Below are positions 35,558-44,865 of a stretch of DNA of 64,000 nucleotides, piece after piece. The notes beneath the pieces are model-generated. The model saw nothing but the letters and a program-made list of their open reading frames with translations, ran no database searches and had not been told where the DNA came from. Both the position numbers and the translations under genes were made by a program. Each line of letters opens with the position of its first letter. Position 1 is the stretch's first letter. Origin of the DNA: Ochrobactrum sp. Marseille-Q0166 (GTDB lineage Bacteria > Pseudomonadota > Alphaproteobacteria > Rhizobiales > Rhizobiaceae); contig NZ_JACJUO010000002.1 in NCBI RefSeq assembly GCF_014397025.1, positions 434,001 to 498,000 of the forward strand. The letters are read 5' to 3'.

Positions 35558-36499
35558 TCATTCCTTCTCGCCGAGCAATCCGGACGGGCGGACCAGCAGG
35601 ACCAGTAGCATCAGAAAGAACGGCAGCGTCGCGGCCAGGCTTGATATCTGCAGCGTCATCACGCCTCCAGCCTCGCGCGCCCAGTCACCCAGGCCGATGG
35701 GCTCAAGCATATCGGCCAGAGATAATCTGATCCCCACCGCCAGCGAATTCATCACGCCGATCAGCAGCGAGGCCAGCATGGCCCCACCCATCGAGCCAAG
35801 GCCGCCGACCACAACGACGACAAAGACCACAACGCCAAGTTCCAGCGCCATATTCGGATTGGTCGTGTAAAAAGCCCCTGCAATAGATCCGGCCAGGCCA
35901 GCCAGAAAGGCACCTATGCCGAAGATCCCCATAAAGACCACAGGCACATTATGGCCTAACGCCTCTACCATTCGGGGGCGATAGATAGCAGCGCGGACCA
36001 CGATGCCGATGCGCGTCCGGGTCAGAAGCAGGAATAGCACCGCAAACATCAACAGCGCGACCATTCCCATGAACAGCCGGTAGAACGGATAATTCATGCC
36101 ACCCAGCGTAAAGGCCGAAAAGCTCAGGCTGGCCGGCACACTGTAGTCGACAGGAAAGTTGCCGTAGAACATCTTGATGACTTCGGCGATTACCACTGAC
36201 AGGCCAAAGGTCACCAGCAGCTCGTGGGCATGCCCGTGAGCATGGACCCGGCGCAGGATGAACCGTTCGACGCAGACACCAAGACCTGCGACTAGAAAGG
36301 GCGCAATGATAATTGCTAACCAGAAGCCCGTCACCGGTTGCAATGTATAGGCGAGATAAGCGCCGATCATGTAGAATGAGGCATGTGCGAAGTTCAGCAC
36401 GCCCATCATGCCAAAAATCAGCGTAAGACCCGCCGAAACCATGAACAGCAGCAACCCGTAGATTGCCCCGTTGAGGAGGGCGAAGATGATCTGCTCCAT
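35558..36499 (-). CDS. livH: branched-chain-type ABC transporter permease, LivH
   Basis: A 313-residue permease. GAIYGLLLFMVSAGLTLIFGMMGVLNFAHASFYMIGAYLAY is the hallmark LivH start, and GLGSMGGAMLASLLIGVMNSL the cytoplasmic loop. It pairs with LivM to form the channel. Confidence 0.9.
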   Translation of the reverse strand: MEQIIFALLNGAIYGLLLFMVSAGLTLIFGMMGVLNFAHASFYMIGAYLAYTLQPVTGFWLAIIIAPFLVAGLGVCVERFILRRVHAHGHAHELLVTFGLSVVIAEVIKMFYGNFPVDYSVPASLSFSAFTLGGMNYPFYRLFMGMVALLMFAVLFLLLTRTRIGIVVRAAIYRPRMVEALGHNVPVVFMGIFGIGAFLAGLAGSIAGAFYTTNPNMALELGVVVFVVVVVGGLGSMGGAMLASLLIGVMNSLAVGIRLSLADMLEPIGLGDWAREAGGVMTLQISSLAATLPFFLMLLVLLVRPSGLLGEKE

Positions 36500-36547
36500 G
36501 CGGTCACCTTTCGTTCAAACTGTAGGGAATTCCGAAGTTCGCCCCTG

Positions 36548-36568
36548 CCCCAACACTATTGGTTGGGG
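36548..36568. promoter_or_regulatory. stem-loop between livK and livH
   Basis: CCCCAAC at 36548-36554 pairs with GTTGGGG at 36562-36568. A second GC-rich hairpin lies at the very end of livK (CCGGGC 36622-36627 with GCCCGG 36632-36637). Such hairpins often limit read-through so that the binding protein is made in excess. Confidence 0.5.
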
Positions 36569-36628
36569 TATGGGACCGCATACTCGAAAGCTTCAGGCAA
36601 GCGGGGAAGGCACTTGCACGACCGGGCC

Positions 36629-37861
36629 TCAGCCCGGGCGTTTCATCTTGCAACTTGCCTGAACCGGGTCGGCGGAATCTGCACCCGAATACACTTTCAG
36701 CGGTTTGAAGCCGTATTCGGTCCCATCGACCTTGAACGCCGCCTCTTTCGAGACCTGCTGAATGATCATCGGCATTTCGGCCTGATGGTCAGCGGACCGG
36801 ATGCTCAGCGTACCGGTGGGCGTTTCGATCTGGGTTTTTTCCATGGCCAGCACGATTTGATCGGCGGTGACCGGTTCGATGCCGGTTTCCAGCGTCTTCA
36901 ATGCTGCGCCGAACAGCTGCATGCCGAAGACACCGTAAGGTTCGACATAGGCAGGATAATGTCCTGACTTCGCCTTGTAATCCTCGGCAAACACCTTACT
37001 CGACTCGTTCAGTTCGGGGTTATAGGGCGCGGACATGACATGCCCTTCAGCGACCGCACCGGCATTGCCGATATTGCCGGGCTGATCAAGGAATGACGTC
37101 CCAAATCGCACCTGCAGCTTAGCATCTGAGGTCGCCTTCATCAGCAGCAGCAGATCGTTCGACCAGTTCCCAGTCAGGACTGTATCTGCACCCGATTGCT
37201 GGATCTGGGCCACATAGGGTGAGAAGTCCTGAATCTTGTTCACGTCATGTAGGGTCTTGCCGACGACCGTATAGCCGACGGGTGCAGCATTGGCCTCCAC
37301 GATCGATTGCACATCGACGCCCCAAGAGTAGTTCTGGTTGATCGAATAAACCTTGTCACCCATAAGTCCCAGCTCGCGCATTCCCTTGGTCAGGGTCTGG
37401 AAGCGGATCGTCGCGTTCGGACTGGTGCGGATGATGTGGAAGTGGCACTTCTCGCCTGTTAGCTCCAGCGCCTCGCCGCCAAGGTTGATGTAAAGGACTT
37501 CGCGGCCCTTGTTGCGCAGGTTGTATTTGCGCACATCTTCGGAAATCTGCCCCGCAACCGAGGATGATGACCCCTGCAGGATCACTCGCGCGCCATCGGC
37601 AATCGCGGCCTTGACCCGGTCGGCTGCACCGACCGGCCCGCCCTGGCTGTCATATTCCGCAAGCTCAATCTTTTCGCCGCGGAAACCACCGGCGGCATTA
37701 ATCCTATCGATCTCATAAAGCACAGCGGTGCGGTATAGCAGACCGGTAGATGCCTGCGCCCCGGAAAGGGTCTCGACCAACGCGACCTTCAACGGCTCGG
37801 CCACTACCTCACCCGCGACCATTACCATAAAAGCCGAACAAAACAGTGCTGACTTAAACAT
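36629..37861 (-). CDS. Liv-type ABC transporter substrate-binding protein
   Basis: A 410-residue periplasmic binding protein (family 6, ANF-like). The signal peptide is MFKSALFCSAFMVMVAGEVVA, then PLKVALVETLSGAQASTGLLYRTAVLYEIDRINAAGGFRGEKIELAEYDSQG. Later AYVEPYGVFGMQLFGAALKTLE and TPTGTLSIRSADHQAEMPM. First gene of the island operon, read away from the FadR-type regulator, with two operator-like palindromes in the gap. Ligand unknown; it should match the compound degraded by the operon. Confidence 0.9.
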   Translation of the reverse strand: MFKSALFCSAFMVMVAGEVVAEPLKVALVETLSGAQASTGLLYRTAVLYEIDRINAAGGFRGEKIELAEYDSQGGPVGAADRVKAAIADGARVILQGSSSSVAGQISEDVRKYNLRNKGREVLYINLGGEALELTGEKCHFHIIRTSPNATIRFQTLTKGMRELGLMGDKVYSINQNYSWGVDVQSIVEANAAPVGYTVVGKTLHDVNKIQDFSPYVAQIQQSGADTVLTGNWSNDLLLLMKATSDAKLQVRFGTSFLDQPGNIGNAGAVAEGHVMSAPYNPELNESSKVFAEDYKAKSGHYPAYVEPYGVFGMQLFGAALKTLETGIEPVTADQIVLAMEKTQIETPTGTLSIRSADHQAEMPMIIQQVSKEAAFKVDGTEYGFKPLKVYSGADSADPVQASCKMKRPG

Positions 37862-37910
37862 TCATTCCTCCCTCAATCGTTCCTCCAAACTGGTAGGGAC
37901 AATTATTTCA

Positions 37911-38031
37911 ACTGGCATTACCAGTCAAGACATTGTTGCCAAAAAAAAGAAAAAGCCACACCGTCAAGACAAGAATATTATTGCAATACATAGCCTTATA
38001 TGGAGACAATAGAAAAGATTTGGTATTACCA
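37911..38031. promoter_or_regulatory. two FadR-type operator candidates between livK and the regulator
   Basis: ACTGGCATTACCAGT (37911-37925) and TGGTATTACCA (38021-38031) share TGGYATTACCA, exactly the FadR-subfamily pattern T-N-G-T-N-N-N-A-C-N-A in the second. One lies close to each divergent gene. Confidence 0.6.
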
Positions 38032-38106
38032 GACTTGCATATGGGCCAGCGAATCGGCCACAGTAGATTGAACCCGTCATTGAACTGACATGAGGATTAC
38101 CGCCGA

Positions 38107-38853
38107 ATGGGAAAACAGCTCACCGAAGAAATAGCGGCAGAGCTCAGCCACCGCATCCACAGCGGCGAGTTCGGCCCCGGCCAACGCCTGCCCAGCGAAA
38201 GGGAATTAAGCGCGTATTACGCTGTGTCGCGCCCAGTTGTACGCGAGGCTTTGTCGCATCTGAAATCGGGGGGGCTGGTCGAAGCGCGGGCCGGATCTGG
38301 GGTTTTTGTGACAGCGGATCGCGAATCGCGCTTTTTTCGCATGCCGGAAATTGATCTCGATGAAGCGGAATCACTGGCCCAAGTTATGGAGTTGCTTCTC
38401 GCCGTCGAGGTCGCAGCAACCCGCAGCGCCGCACAGCACAGAACTGATGCAGATCTTAAGTTAATTCGACGAGAGCTCATAGGCCTCGAGTATGCGATCG
38501 CCAGCGACCGTCTCGGGGATGACGAAGACTTCGCTTTTCATCGGGCCATCGTCGCCGCTACCCACAACCCCCACTTCATCTCCCTGTCACAGCACCTTGA
38601 GGCCGGAGCAAGAAGTGTGATCAGACGAGCTCGCTCCAACACGCGAGCAAACTTGCCGATTGAGCTCGACGCCGTTCAGGCAGAACATCAGGCGATTTAC
38701 CAAGCTATCGCCGATGCAGATCCTGCTGCTGCGGCTGCCGCTGCGGCACGCCATTTGGAAAATGCCAGTGAGCGAGCAAAGCTATATCGCCGAAATTCTG
38801 CGGTCAGTAATAAGGATCAGCTGAATGGCAACGGGTCGAAGGATAGGACCTGA
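38107..38853 (+). CDS. FadR-subfamily GntR regulator of the catabolic island
   Basis: A 248-residue regulator. The winged helix is complete (EEIAAELSHRIHSGEFGPGQRLPSERELSAYYAVSRPVVREALSHLKSGGLVEARAGSGVFV). The FCD domain shows DFAFHRAIVAATHNPHF and the helix EHQAIYQAIADADP with metal-type histidines. It is divergent from the Liv/SDR/E1-E2 operon with palindromes of the right type between them, so it most likely represses that operon until the substrate or an intermediate binds. Followed by IS remnants. Confidence 0.87.
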   Translation: MGKQLTEEIAAELSHRIHSGEFGPGQRLPSERELSAYYAVSRPVVREALSHLKSGGLVEARAGSGVFVTADRESRFFRMPEIDLDEAESLAQVMELLLAVEVAATRSAAQHRTDADLKLIRRELIGLEYAIASDRLGDDEDFAFHRAIVAATHNPHFISLSQHLEAGARSVIRRARSNTRANLPIELDAVQAEHQAIYQAIADADPAAAAAAAARHLENASERAKLYRRNSAVSNKDQLNGNGSKDRT

Positions 38854-39000
38854 CGTCACCCGGCCACTTTCGCGTTATGCCGTTTACCAGGCCAAGTGAA
38901 CGGAAGTTTCTTTCTTCTCGCAACGTAAAGCGGCATGTTTGAACCGTTTGGTCGGTAAGGTGTTGATTGCCGGGGGTGCGGACGAAAATTTGGACTGGTT

Positions 39001-39927
39001 TTACGTTACAATGCCAAGACTGTTTCGATTTTCGATTGGGCTTCGTGCGCCAAGTGACATTTTGATCCGCTTCTCGTTGTACCATCGAATGTAGCCATCG
39101 ACTTCCTTGATAAACTGCTCGAGTGTGGTGCTCTTCCAATCGCTGGGATAAAAGTATTCTGTTTTCAGCCTTCCGAAGAAGCCTTCGCATGCAGCGCTAT
39201 CTGGGGAACACGCCTTGCGGGACATTGCGTACACCAGCTTCGCATCACTGATCCTCGATAGCCAACCCGGCCAGCGATAGTGCGCACCCCGATCAGAATG
39301 CACTATTGGCCGTTTATCTGCGTCGCTCACAGTTTCGATGGCGGCATCGAGCATCGTGTTGACCAATTGCGCAGCTGGTCTCACTCCGATAGACCAGCTG
39401 ATGACCAAACCATCGAAACAGTCGATGATGGGTGAGAGATACACCTTGCCAGCCGGGATATGGAATTCAGTGATATCAGTCAGCCATTTCTCATTCGGCG
39501 CTGTGGCCTTGAAGTCGCGATTAATAAGGTTCTCGGGTGCTGGACTGATTTCTCCGAGATAAGAGCGATATCGCCGCCGCTTTGGCGTGGCAACGATCAG
39601 GTTCTCCTGTTTCATCAAGCGCTGTACAACCTTCTCGGAGATTGTAACGGATTGTTTGGCTAATGACGCCTGTAGCCTGCGGTAGCCATAGCATCGACGG
39701 TTGGCTTCGAAGATTTCGGTGATGTTTTGACGAATAGTGAGGTACTTATCGCTCATCCTCATGCGGGTTCGATGGTAAAAATATGAGCTGCGCGCCAATT
39801 CCAACTGAGTAAGCAGATCAGGGAGTTGATAAAGATCTTTTAGGGCGTCAACCAACAGCGTTTTCTCCCGATTACTCAGAAGTTGCAGATCGACGCCCAG
39901 GTCTTTCCTAAGAAACACTCTTTGCAT
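39001..39927 (-). mobile_element. IS3-family element remnant, OrfB complete, OrfA lost
   Basis: The OrfB-type integrase core reads RQNITEIFEANRRCYGYRRLQASL, PNEKWLTDITEFHIPAGKVYLSPIIDCFDGLVISW (first D), PIVHSDRGAHYRW (second D), and DSAACEGFFGRLKTEYFY (E). Upstream residues GVDLQLLSNREKTLLVDALKDLYQLPDLLTQLELARSSYFYHR come from the OrfA/OrfB fusion region. The beginning of OrfA is replaced by the end of an IS110-type gene near 39920. Without OrfA it should not transpose. Outer end not defined. Confidence 0.82.
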
Positions 39928-40770
39928 CTGGGATGGGATCAAGCTGATATCCCAAAGCTCGAGCACGGCGTTGTAGGCTTGCCAGAACCCGGCCGCGATG
40001 TCGCTCATCATATGCCTCTGCACCAGGATCACGATAAGCCATACCGAAGCGAAGGGCGTTGAAGAAGAGCACAGCGATCTTCCGTGCAGTCGCCGTCACT
40101 GCTTTCTGCTTGCCGATACGTCCTGCCAAACGTCGGTAAAACGCACCCAGTGCTGTATCGCTTCGGCCAATCATGGTAGCTGCCAACCGTATGAGTGCGG
40201 CTGCCCGACTCGATGATCGGCGCGTTCTCGACAAAAGAAATCTGCCGCCAGATATCTTGTTGCTCGGAGCCAGGCAAAGCCACGATGTAAAGTGTTTGGC
40301 TGTTGGCCATGCCCGCAAATCTGTGCCGCACTCACCAATCAACTTCAGAGCAAGTGATGCACCGAAGCCATGGATTTGTGTCAAGTCCGTTCCTACAAGG
40401 CCATATAATGCGGCCCGGACATCAAACGATGGCGTATTCGGCTGCTTCGTCTTTATTCTGATCTTAGGCAACGGCGATTGTGGCTTCTCGACATTACGCG
40501 TCATTGGGGCTATCGCCTGCTCGAGCTTGTGATCGCATTCGAGCATCTTTTGCTGATAAAAGTCGTACAGGTCCAACGATTGGGAAAGCGCAAAGATGTG
40601 TTCATCTTGATCATTCCCAACCAGGGATGCGCGTATCGTTTCGACCGAGGAGTGACAACGGATATCGCGCAAGGATGCCAGCACATCGGGGTCACGTTCG
40701 CCGGCAACGATTGCCCGGATGATCCTCATGCCTTTGACGCCGGTGATGTCTGACACGACATGGTGAAGCT
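39908..40770 (-). pseudogene. IS110-family transposase, N-terminal half lost
   Basis: Residues match the C-terminal two thirds of IS110 transposases: KLHHVVSDITGVKGMRIIRAIVAGERDPDVLASLRD, YGLVGTDLTQIHGFGASLALKLIGECGTDL (helix-hairpin-helix of the transposase_20 domain), FTSWLCLAPSNKISGGRFL, and TARKIAVLFFNALRFGMAY. The N-terminal DEDD RuvC-like domain is missing because the gene is cut exactly at the TGTCCG end of an IS3-family copy at 40771. Non-functional. Confidence 0.85.
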
Positions 40771-41080
40771 TGTCCGACATCAACGCCTTTGAGACCAAAC
40801 AGTGTTAATTGAGCAGAGAGGACTTTCGGCTCATCATAGCTCAATTAAAGGAAGCAAAGATGAGACAGAAACCCGTTCCGCAAACGTCTACCGCTGAGAA
40901 GACGATGAAGGATATACGGCGCGCGACGCGCAAGCATTATTCTGCAGAGGATAAAATCCGTATTGTGTTGGAAGGCCTGCGTGGCGAGGACAGCATTGCC
41001 GGGATTTGTCGCCGTGAGGGGATCGGCGAGAGCCTGTATTATAGCTGGTCGAAGGAGTTTCTCGAAGCTGGCAAGAAACG
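40771..41080 (+). mobile_element. partial copy of an IS3-family element (left end and part of OrfA)
   Basis: Begins with TGTCCGACATCAACGCC and runs through OrfA from ATG 40860 (MRQKPVPQTSTAEKTMKDIRRATRKHYSAEDK, HTH region IRIVLEGLRGEDSIAGICRREGIGESLYYSW). It is nearly identical, in inverted orientation, to the left end of the full copy at 41081-42576. It stops where that copy begins. It keeps 17 bases of OrfA (after the codons for QTST) that the full copy lacks. Confidence 0.85.
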
Positions 41081-41154
41081 TGTCCGTCGTGGAATGATTT
41101 GAGACTTTTTGTGCTCTTGAAGATTGGAGTTTCCGGCTTGTTTTGCGGGTTGAT

Positions 41155-42135
41155 TTAAGCTGCTTTGGCCTGGTGGTTTAAGCGGGGTTTTTTGATGGTG
41201 TCTCGTTTGATCCTTTCGCGTTCGATTAGGATGGTCTGTCCACGTCGGAAGTCAACGTCAGCCGGGGTGAGATTGTCGAGGCTCTCGTGGTATCTGCGAT
41301 GATTGTAGTGATCGACGAAGGCTGCGATCTGGGCTTCGAGGTCCTGCTTGAAGAAGTAGTTTTCGAGCAGGATGCGGTTCTTGAGCGTCTGGTGCCAGCG
41401 TTCGATCTTGCCCTGCGTTTGCGGATGACCGGGAGCGCCATGGCCTTGGCTGATTTTGTATTTGTCCAGCCAGTCACCAAGGTCGGAAGCGACGTAACAT
41501 GAAGCGTTGTCCGACAGCAGGCGGGGACGGTGTTCGACCTTGACCTTATCGCAGCCTGAAGTTGCCAGTGCCAGGTCGAGTGTATCGGTGACATCCTCGA
41601 CTTTCATGCTGGTGCACAGTTTCCAGGCGATGATGTAGCGGGAATAGTCATCAAGGATGGTCGACAAATAAAACCAGCCCCAACCGACAACTTTCAGATA
41701 GGTGAAGTCGGTCTGCCACATTTTATTCGGCCGCGTGGTCTTGTCCTTGAACTCATCATTGGCCTTGATGACAATAGAGGCTGGTGACGTGATCAGGTCG
41801 TGGACCTTGAGCAGACGATAGACCAAAGCCTCTGATACAAAATAACTTTCCGTATCGGTGAACTTCACCGCCCGCTCTCGTGGTGACAGGTCGGCGTGGT
41901 CCAGCGCCATTTCGATGATGCGATCCCGGATGTCATCAGGAATGCGGTTCCATACCCGTGACGGTGCGGACGTCTGGTCTTCCAGCCCCTCGAAACCGTG
42001 GGTCTGGAAACGATCATACCATCGATAGAAGGTCGGTCTTGGAATGCCCAGCTTGTCGAGGAGGGGCCTAGCTGACAAATGCGACTGCTCCACAAGCCGG
42101 AAGATCCCAAGCTTTTCGGTGGCGGGATATCTCAT
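41155..42135 (-). CDS. IS3-family transposase OrfB
   Basis: A 326-residue integrase: helix-turn-helix start LGIPRPTFYRWYDRFQTHGFEGLEDQ, DDE core with KMWQTDFTYLKVVGWGWFYLSTILDDYSRYIIAW, RLLSDNASCYVA, and GHPQTQGKIERWHQTLKNR. The gene is complete. Normally made as an OrfA-OrfB fusion by frameshifting; OrfA here is damaged. Confidence 0.9.
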   Translation of the reverse strand: MRYPATEKLGIFRLVEQSHLSARPLLDKLGIPRPTFYRWYDRFQTHGFEGLEDQTSAPSRVWNRIPDDIRDRIIEMALDHADLSPRERAVKFTDTESYFVSEALVYRLLKVHDLITSPASIVIKANDEFKDKTTRPNKMWQTDFTYLKVVGWGWFYLSTILDDYSRYIIAWKLCTSMKVEDVTDTLDLALATSGCDKVKVEHRPRLLSDNASCYVASDLGDWLDKYKISQGHGAPGHPQTQGKIERWHQTLKNRILLENYFFKQDLEAQIAAFVDHYNHRRYHESLDNLTPADVDFRRGQTILIERERIKRDTIKKPRLNHQAKAA

Positions 42136-42157
42136 TCGTCGTCGCCCCCATCCCCGA

Positions 42158-42488
42158 TCATGCTTTTTTGAGCAGGCGGTTTTCCAGTATGACGTCGGCC
42201 AATGCCTCTTTCAGGTCACGGCTTTCACGACCCAGTGACCGAACCTCGTCACTGGTCGCCGAGCGGGCCGTATTGCCAGCAAGGAGTTTCTTGCCAGCTT
42301 CGAGAAACTCCTTCGGCCAGCTATAATACAGGCTCTCGCCGATCCCCTCACGGCGACAAATCCCGGCAATGCTGTCCTCGCCACGCAGGCCTTCCAACAC
42401 AATACGGATTTTATCCTCTGCAGAATAATGCTTGCGCGTCGCGCGCCGTATATCCGGTAGACGTTTGCGGAACGGGTTTCTGTCTCAT
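42158..42488 (-). pseudogene. IS3-family transposase OrfA with 17-base deletion
   Basis: Starts at ATG 42488 like the copy at 40860, but 17 bases are missing after the codons for QTST, so the HTH part (IRIVLEGLRGEDSIAGICRREGIGESLYYSW) is out of frame with the start. The C-terminal coiled coil GRESRDLKEALADVILENRLLKKA is preserved. Comparison with the partial copy shows the deletion directly. Confidence 0.82.
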
Positions 42489-42742
42489 CTTTGCTTCCTT
42501 TAATTGAGCTATGATGAGCCGAAAGTCCTCTCTGCTCAATTAACCCGTTTGGTCTCAAAGGCGTTGATGTCGGACAGACGACGGCTTGGTCGGATACATT
42601 AATTATGACGATCAACTCTGGCATTTCACTCTAACTAGAGCATCATAAGTTAAGAGCCCCCTTCGCCACAAGGTGGAGGGGACTCCTAGAAAAGCTATAC
42701 TTAATTTTAATGTAAAATTAATGAGTCAATATTGATGAAAGA

Positions 42743-43921
42743 TCAAACAACGTGGCCTGCACTCCAGCCCGAAGACCACGCCCATTGAAAGTTATACCCG
42801 CCAAGCCATCCGGTGACATCCACGACTTCGCCGATAAAATAAAGGCCCGATACTTTGTTTGCTTCCATGGTTTTGGAATTTAGCTCTTTCGTGTCTACGC
42901 CACCAATAGTTACTTCCGCAGTGCGATAACCTTCAGAACCAGCAGGCTTGACCGTCCAATTATTTACCGCACTGTCAACCTGGCGCAGAATTTCATCCGA
43001 CATATCGGCCAGTTTATCAGGAGCGGAAATATCGGCTGCAATAATTTGCGCGAGTTTTTTTGGAAGAAATGAAGCTAAAGCAGTCTGCAAAGCTTGTTTG
43101 CCGTTTTCTCTTCGCAGTATACGCAGTTTTTCAAGTACATTGACTTCCGGTGCCATGGACATGGCTATCTCGCTGCCTTCCCGCCAATAAGACGAGATCT
43201 GCAAGATAGCTGGCCCGCTTACGCCACGATGCGTAAACAACGCGGCCTCTGAAAACTGCGTTTTTCCGCAGTGCACCTTTGCATCGACCGCAACACCTGC
43301 CAATGGCTTCAGGCGTTCCAGAAGATGCGGTTCAAACGTCAAAGGCACCAAGCCGGGGCGCGTTTCGACAAGCTTTAGTCCGAAGCTTGAAGCAATTTCA
43401 TAACCTAATCCTGTGGCGCCCATTTTTGGAATGGACTTACCACCGGTCGCAACAACGAGCGATTGCGCAATCGTGGTGCCGTGAGAATGGCGAACCACGA
43501 ATCCCCTGTCCGTTTTGCTCACACTCTCAATGGAAGTTTGAAGCTGCAGATGAGCGCCGTTGATCTCCATCTCATTACGCAGCATTTTTATAATCTGGAT
43601 GGCCGATCCATCGCAAAAAAGCTGACCAAGTGTCTTTTCATGAAACGAGATATCATAGCGTTTCACAAGGTTGATGAAGTCGGTTGGCGTATAGCGGCTT
43701 AATGCAGAAATGCAAAAATGCGGATTTTGAGAAATAAAGTTTTTAGGACTGGTGTGAATGTTCGTGAAGTTACACCTTCCACCGCCAGAGATTCTGATTT
43801 TATCGCCCGGTGTCTTTGAGTGATCAAGGACAAGAACCGAACGGCCACGCTTCGCAGCTTCGACAGCACACATCATGCCTGCCGCGCCCGCACCCAAAAT
43901 CAAAACATCAACCGTGTCCAA
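42743..43921 (-). CDS. HI0933/BaiN-type FAD-dependent oxidoreductase
   Basis: A 392-residue flavoprotein. The Rossmann start DVLILGAGAAGMMCAVEAAKRGRSVLVLDHS is followed by the family signature GDKIRISGGGRCNFTN. Also SLVVATGGKSIPKMGATGLGYEIA, EVTIGGVDTKELNSKTMEA and the end GLYFIGEVVDVTGWLGGYNFQWAWSSGW. BaiN-type members reduce C=C bonds of steroid-like compounds, but the physiological role of most is unknown. The start is uncertain: a TTG at 43921 has GGAG 7 bases before it and begins at the Rossmann fold, while the open frame reaches 43960. No partner genes nearby. Confidence 0.85.
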   Translation of the reverse strand: MDTVDVLILGAGAAGMMCAVEAAKRGRSVLVLDHSKTPGDKIRISGGGRCNFTNIHTSPKNFISQNPHFCISALSRYTPTDFINLVKRYDISFHEKTLGQLFCDGSAIQIIKMLRNEMEINGAHLQLQTSIESVSKTDRGFVVRHSHGTTIAQSLVVATGGKSIPKMGATGLGYEIASSFGLKLVETRPGLVPLTFEPHLLERLKPLAGVAVDAKVHCGKTQFSEAALFTHRGVSGPAILQISSYWREGSEIAMSMAPEVNVLEKLRILRRENGKQALQTALASFLPKKLAQIIAADISAPDKLADMSDEILRQVDSAVNNWTVKPAGSEGYRTAEVTIGGVDTKELNSKTMEANKVSGLYFIGEVVDVTGWLGGYNFQWAWSSGWSAGHVV

Positions 43922-44289
43922 AACCAAGCTCCAAAAAAGAAATTCGAAAATGCATTTCAAGAATTCATTGCTGTCACTGCATTTTGGGAATCGAGAGCGT
44001 TCGTATTCAACCTTTATCAGCTCCGGTCAATATCGCCTTAAGCGAGAATTGCTGTTGTGGCGTCCTTTGCAACGACAGGATCAGCAAGATGCAGACCCCG
44101 GTTTTCCTCCTTCGCTGCACCAACTCGAAGGGAATAATGGCCAATGCTGTGATCCAGTTTGATGAAACATTCGTATGATGCTTCATGAATGCAAATGTTT
44201 CCTTTGCCTCACAGACATGGCACAAGAAAGTAGAGCGCAATTTGCCGCTTCTGGCTTCTCCACATCTGAGCAAACGGGATTCAATACAG
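43922..44289. other. divergent intergenic region, flavoprotein / ECF sigma gene
   Basis: 368 bases without a supported gene. The right part holds the ECF-type promoter at 44150-44179. Short open frames inside are not coding by appearance. Confidence 0.5.
44150..44179 (+). promoter_or_regulatory. ECF-sigma (RpoE/ChrR-type) promoter before the sigma gene
   Basis: TGATCC at 44150-44155, an 18-base spacer, and TATGAT at 44174-44179. This matches the singlet-oxygen sigma-E promoter described in Rhodobacter (TGATCC and TAAGA type). It would make the sigma gene autoregulated. Confidence 0.65.
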
Positions 44290-44865
44290 ATGAATGAACG
44301 GACTGCTTCGGAAAATCAGCCCTCACTGGAGGAATTGATGCTGGCGGTCAGTTCCCGGCGCGACGTGGACGCATTCGAGGTGATTTTCAAGCATTTCGCA
44401 CCACGGGTGAAGGCCTATATGGCTAAACTGTCTGCCGATACGCAAACAGCGGAAGAATTAATGCAAGAGACCATGATTACGGTCTGGAACAAGGCAGATC
44501 AGTTTGATTTTTCCAAAGGCGCCTTGTCGACCTGGATTTTCACCATCGCACGCAACCAGCGCGTTGACGCTTTACGACGAGCCCGACGCCCGGAGTTTGA
44601 CCCAACCGATCCAGCCTTTGTGCCCGACGAGGAGCAACCAGCCGACATGAGGATCGTGGACCGGCAGTCCGCCAGCCAGTTGCGCGCGGCAATGGCTGAT
44701 TTACCGAAAGAACAAAGCACTCTCCTGGAACTCGCTTATTTCGAGGAAAGCACACATAGTGCCATCGCAAAGAAGTTGAACCTTCCGATCGGCACGGTCA
44801 AATCTCGCCTGCGGCTGGCATTCAGCAAATTGCGCGCAGCGCTCGAACACTCGGGAGCGCGATGA
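44290..44865 (+). CDS. rpoE: ECF sigma factor, RpoE type paired with ChrR
   Basis: A 191-residue sigma factor. Region 2 reads AFEVIFKHFAPRVKAYMAKLSADTQTAEELMQETMITVWNKADQFDFSKGALSTWIFTIARNQRVDALRR. Region 4 reads LPKEQSTLLELAYFEESTHSAIAKKLNLPIGTVKSRLRLAFSKLRAAL. ATG 44290 is used since the sequence from there fits the family; the frame is open 35 codons further up. It overlaps the anti-sigma gene (ATGA). In related alphaproteobacteria this group responds to singlet oxygen and controls membrane-lipid modification genes, which are also present here. Confidence 0.9.
   Translation: MNERTASENQPSLEELMLAVSSRRDVDAFEVIFKHFAPRVKAYMAKLSADTQTAEELMQETMITVWNKADQFDFSKGALSTWIFTIARNQRVDALRRARRPEFDPTDPAFVPDEEQPADMRIVDRQSASQLRAAMADLPKEQSTLLELAYFEESTHSAIAKKLNLPIGTVKSRLRLAFSKLRAALEHSGAR

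Larger units (their letters stand above)
41081..42576 (-). mobile_element. IS3-family insertion sequence, 1496 bp
   Basis: Both ends read inward TGTCCG and share TTTGAGAC at positions 18-25 (TGTCCGTCGTGG.. and TGTCCGACATCAA..). It contains OrfB intact and OrfA frameshifted. Flanks (AAACG on the left, GACGA on the right) show no target duplication. The right flank is not the continuation of the partial copy on the left, so deletion or inversion between copies probably followed insertion. Confidence 0.8.
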
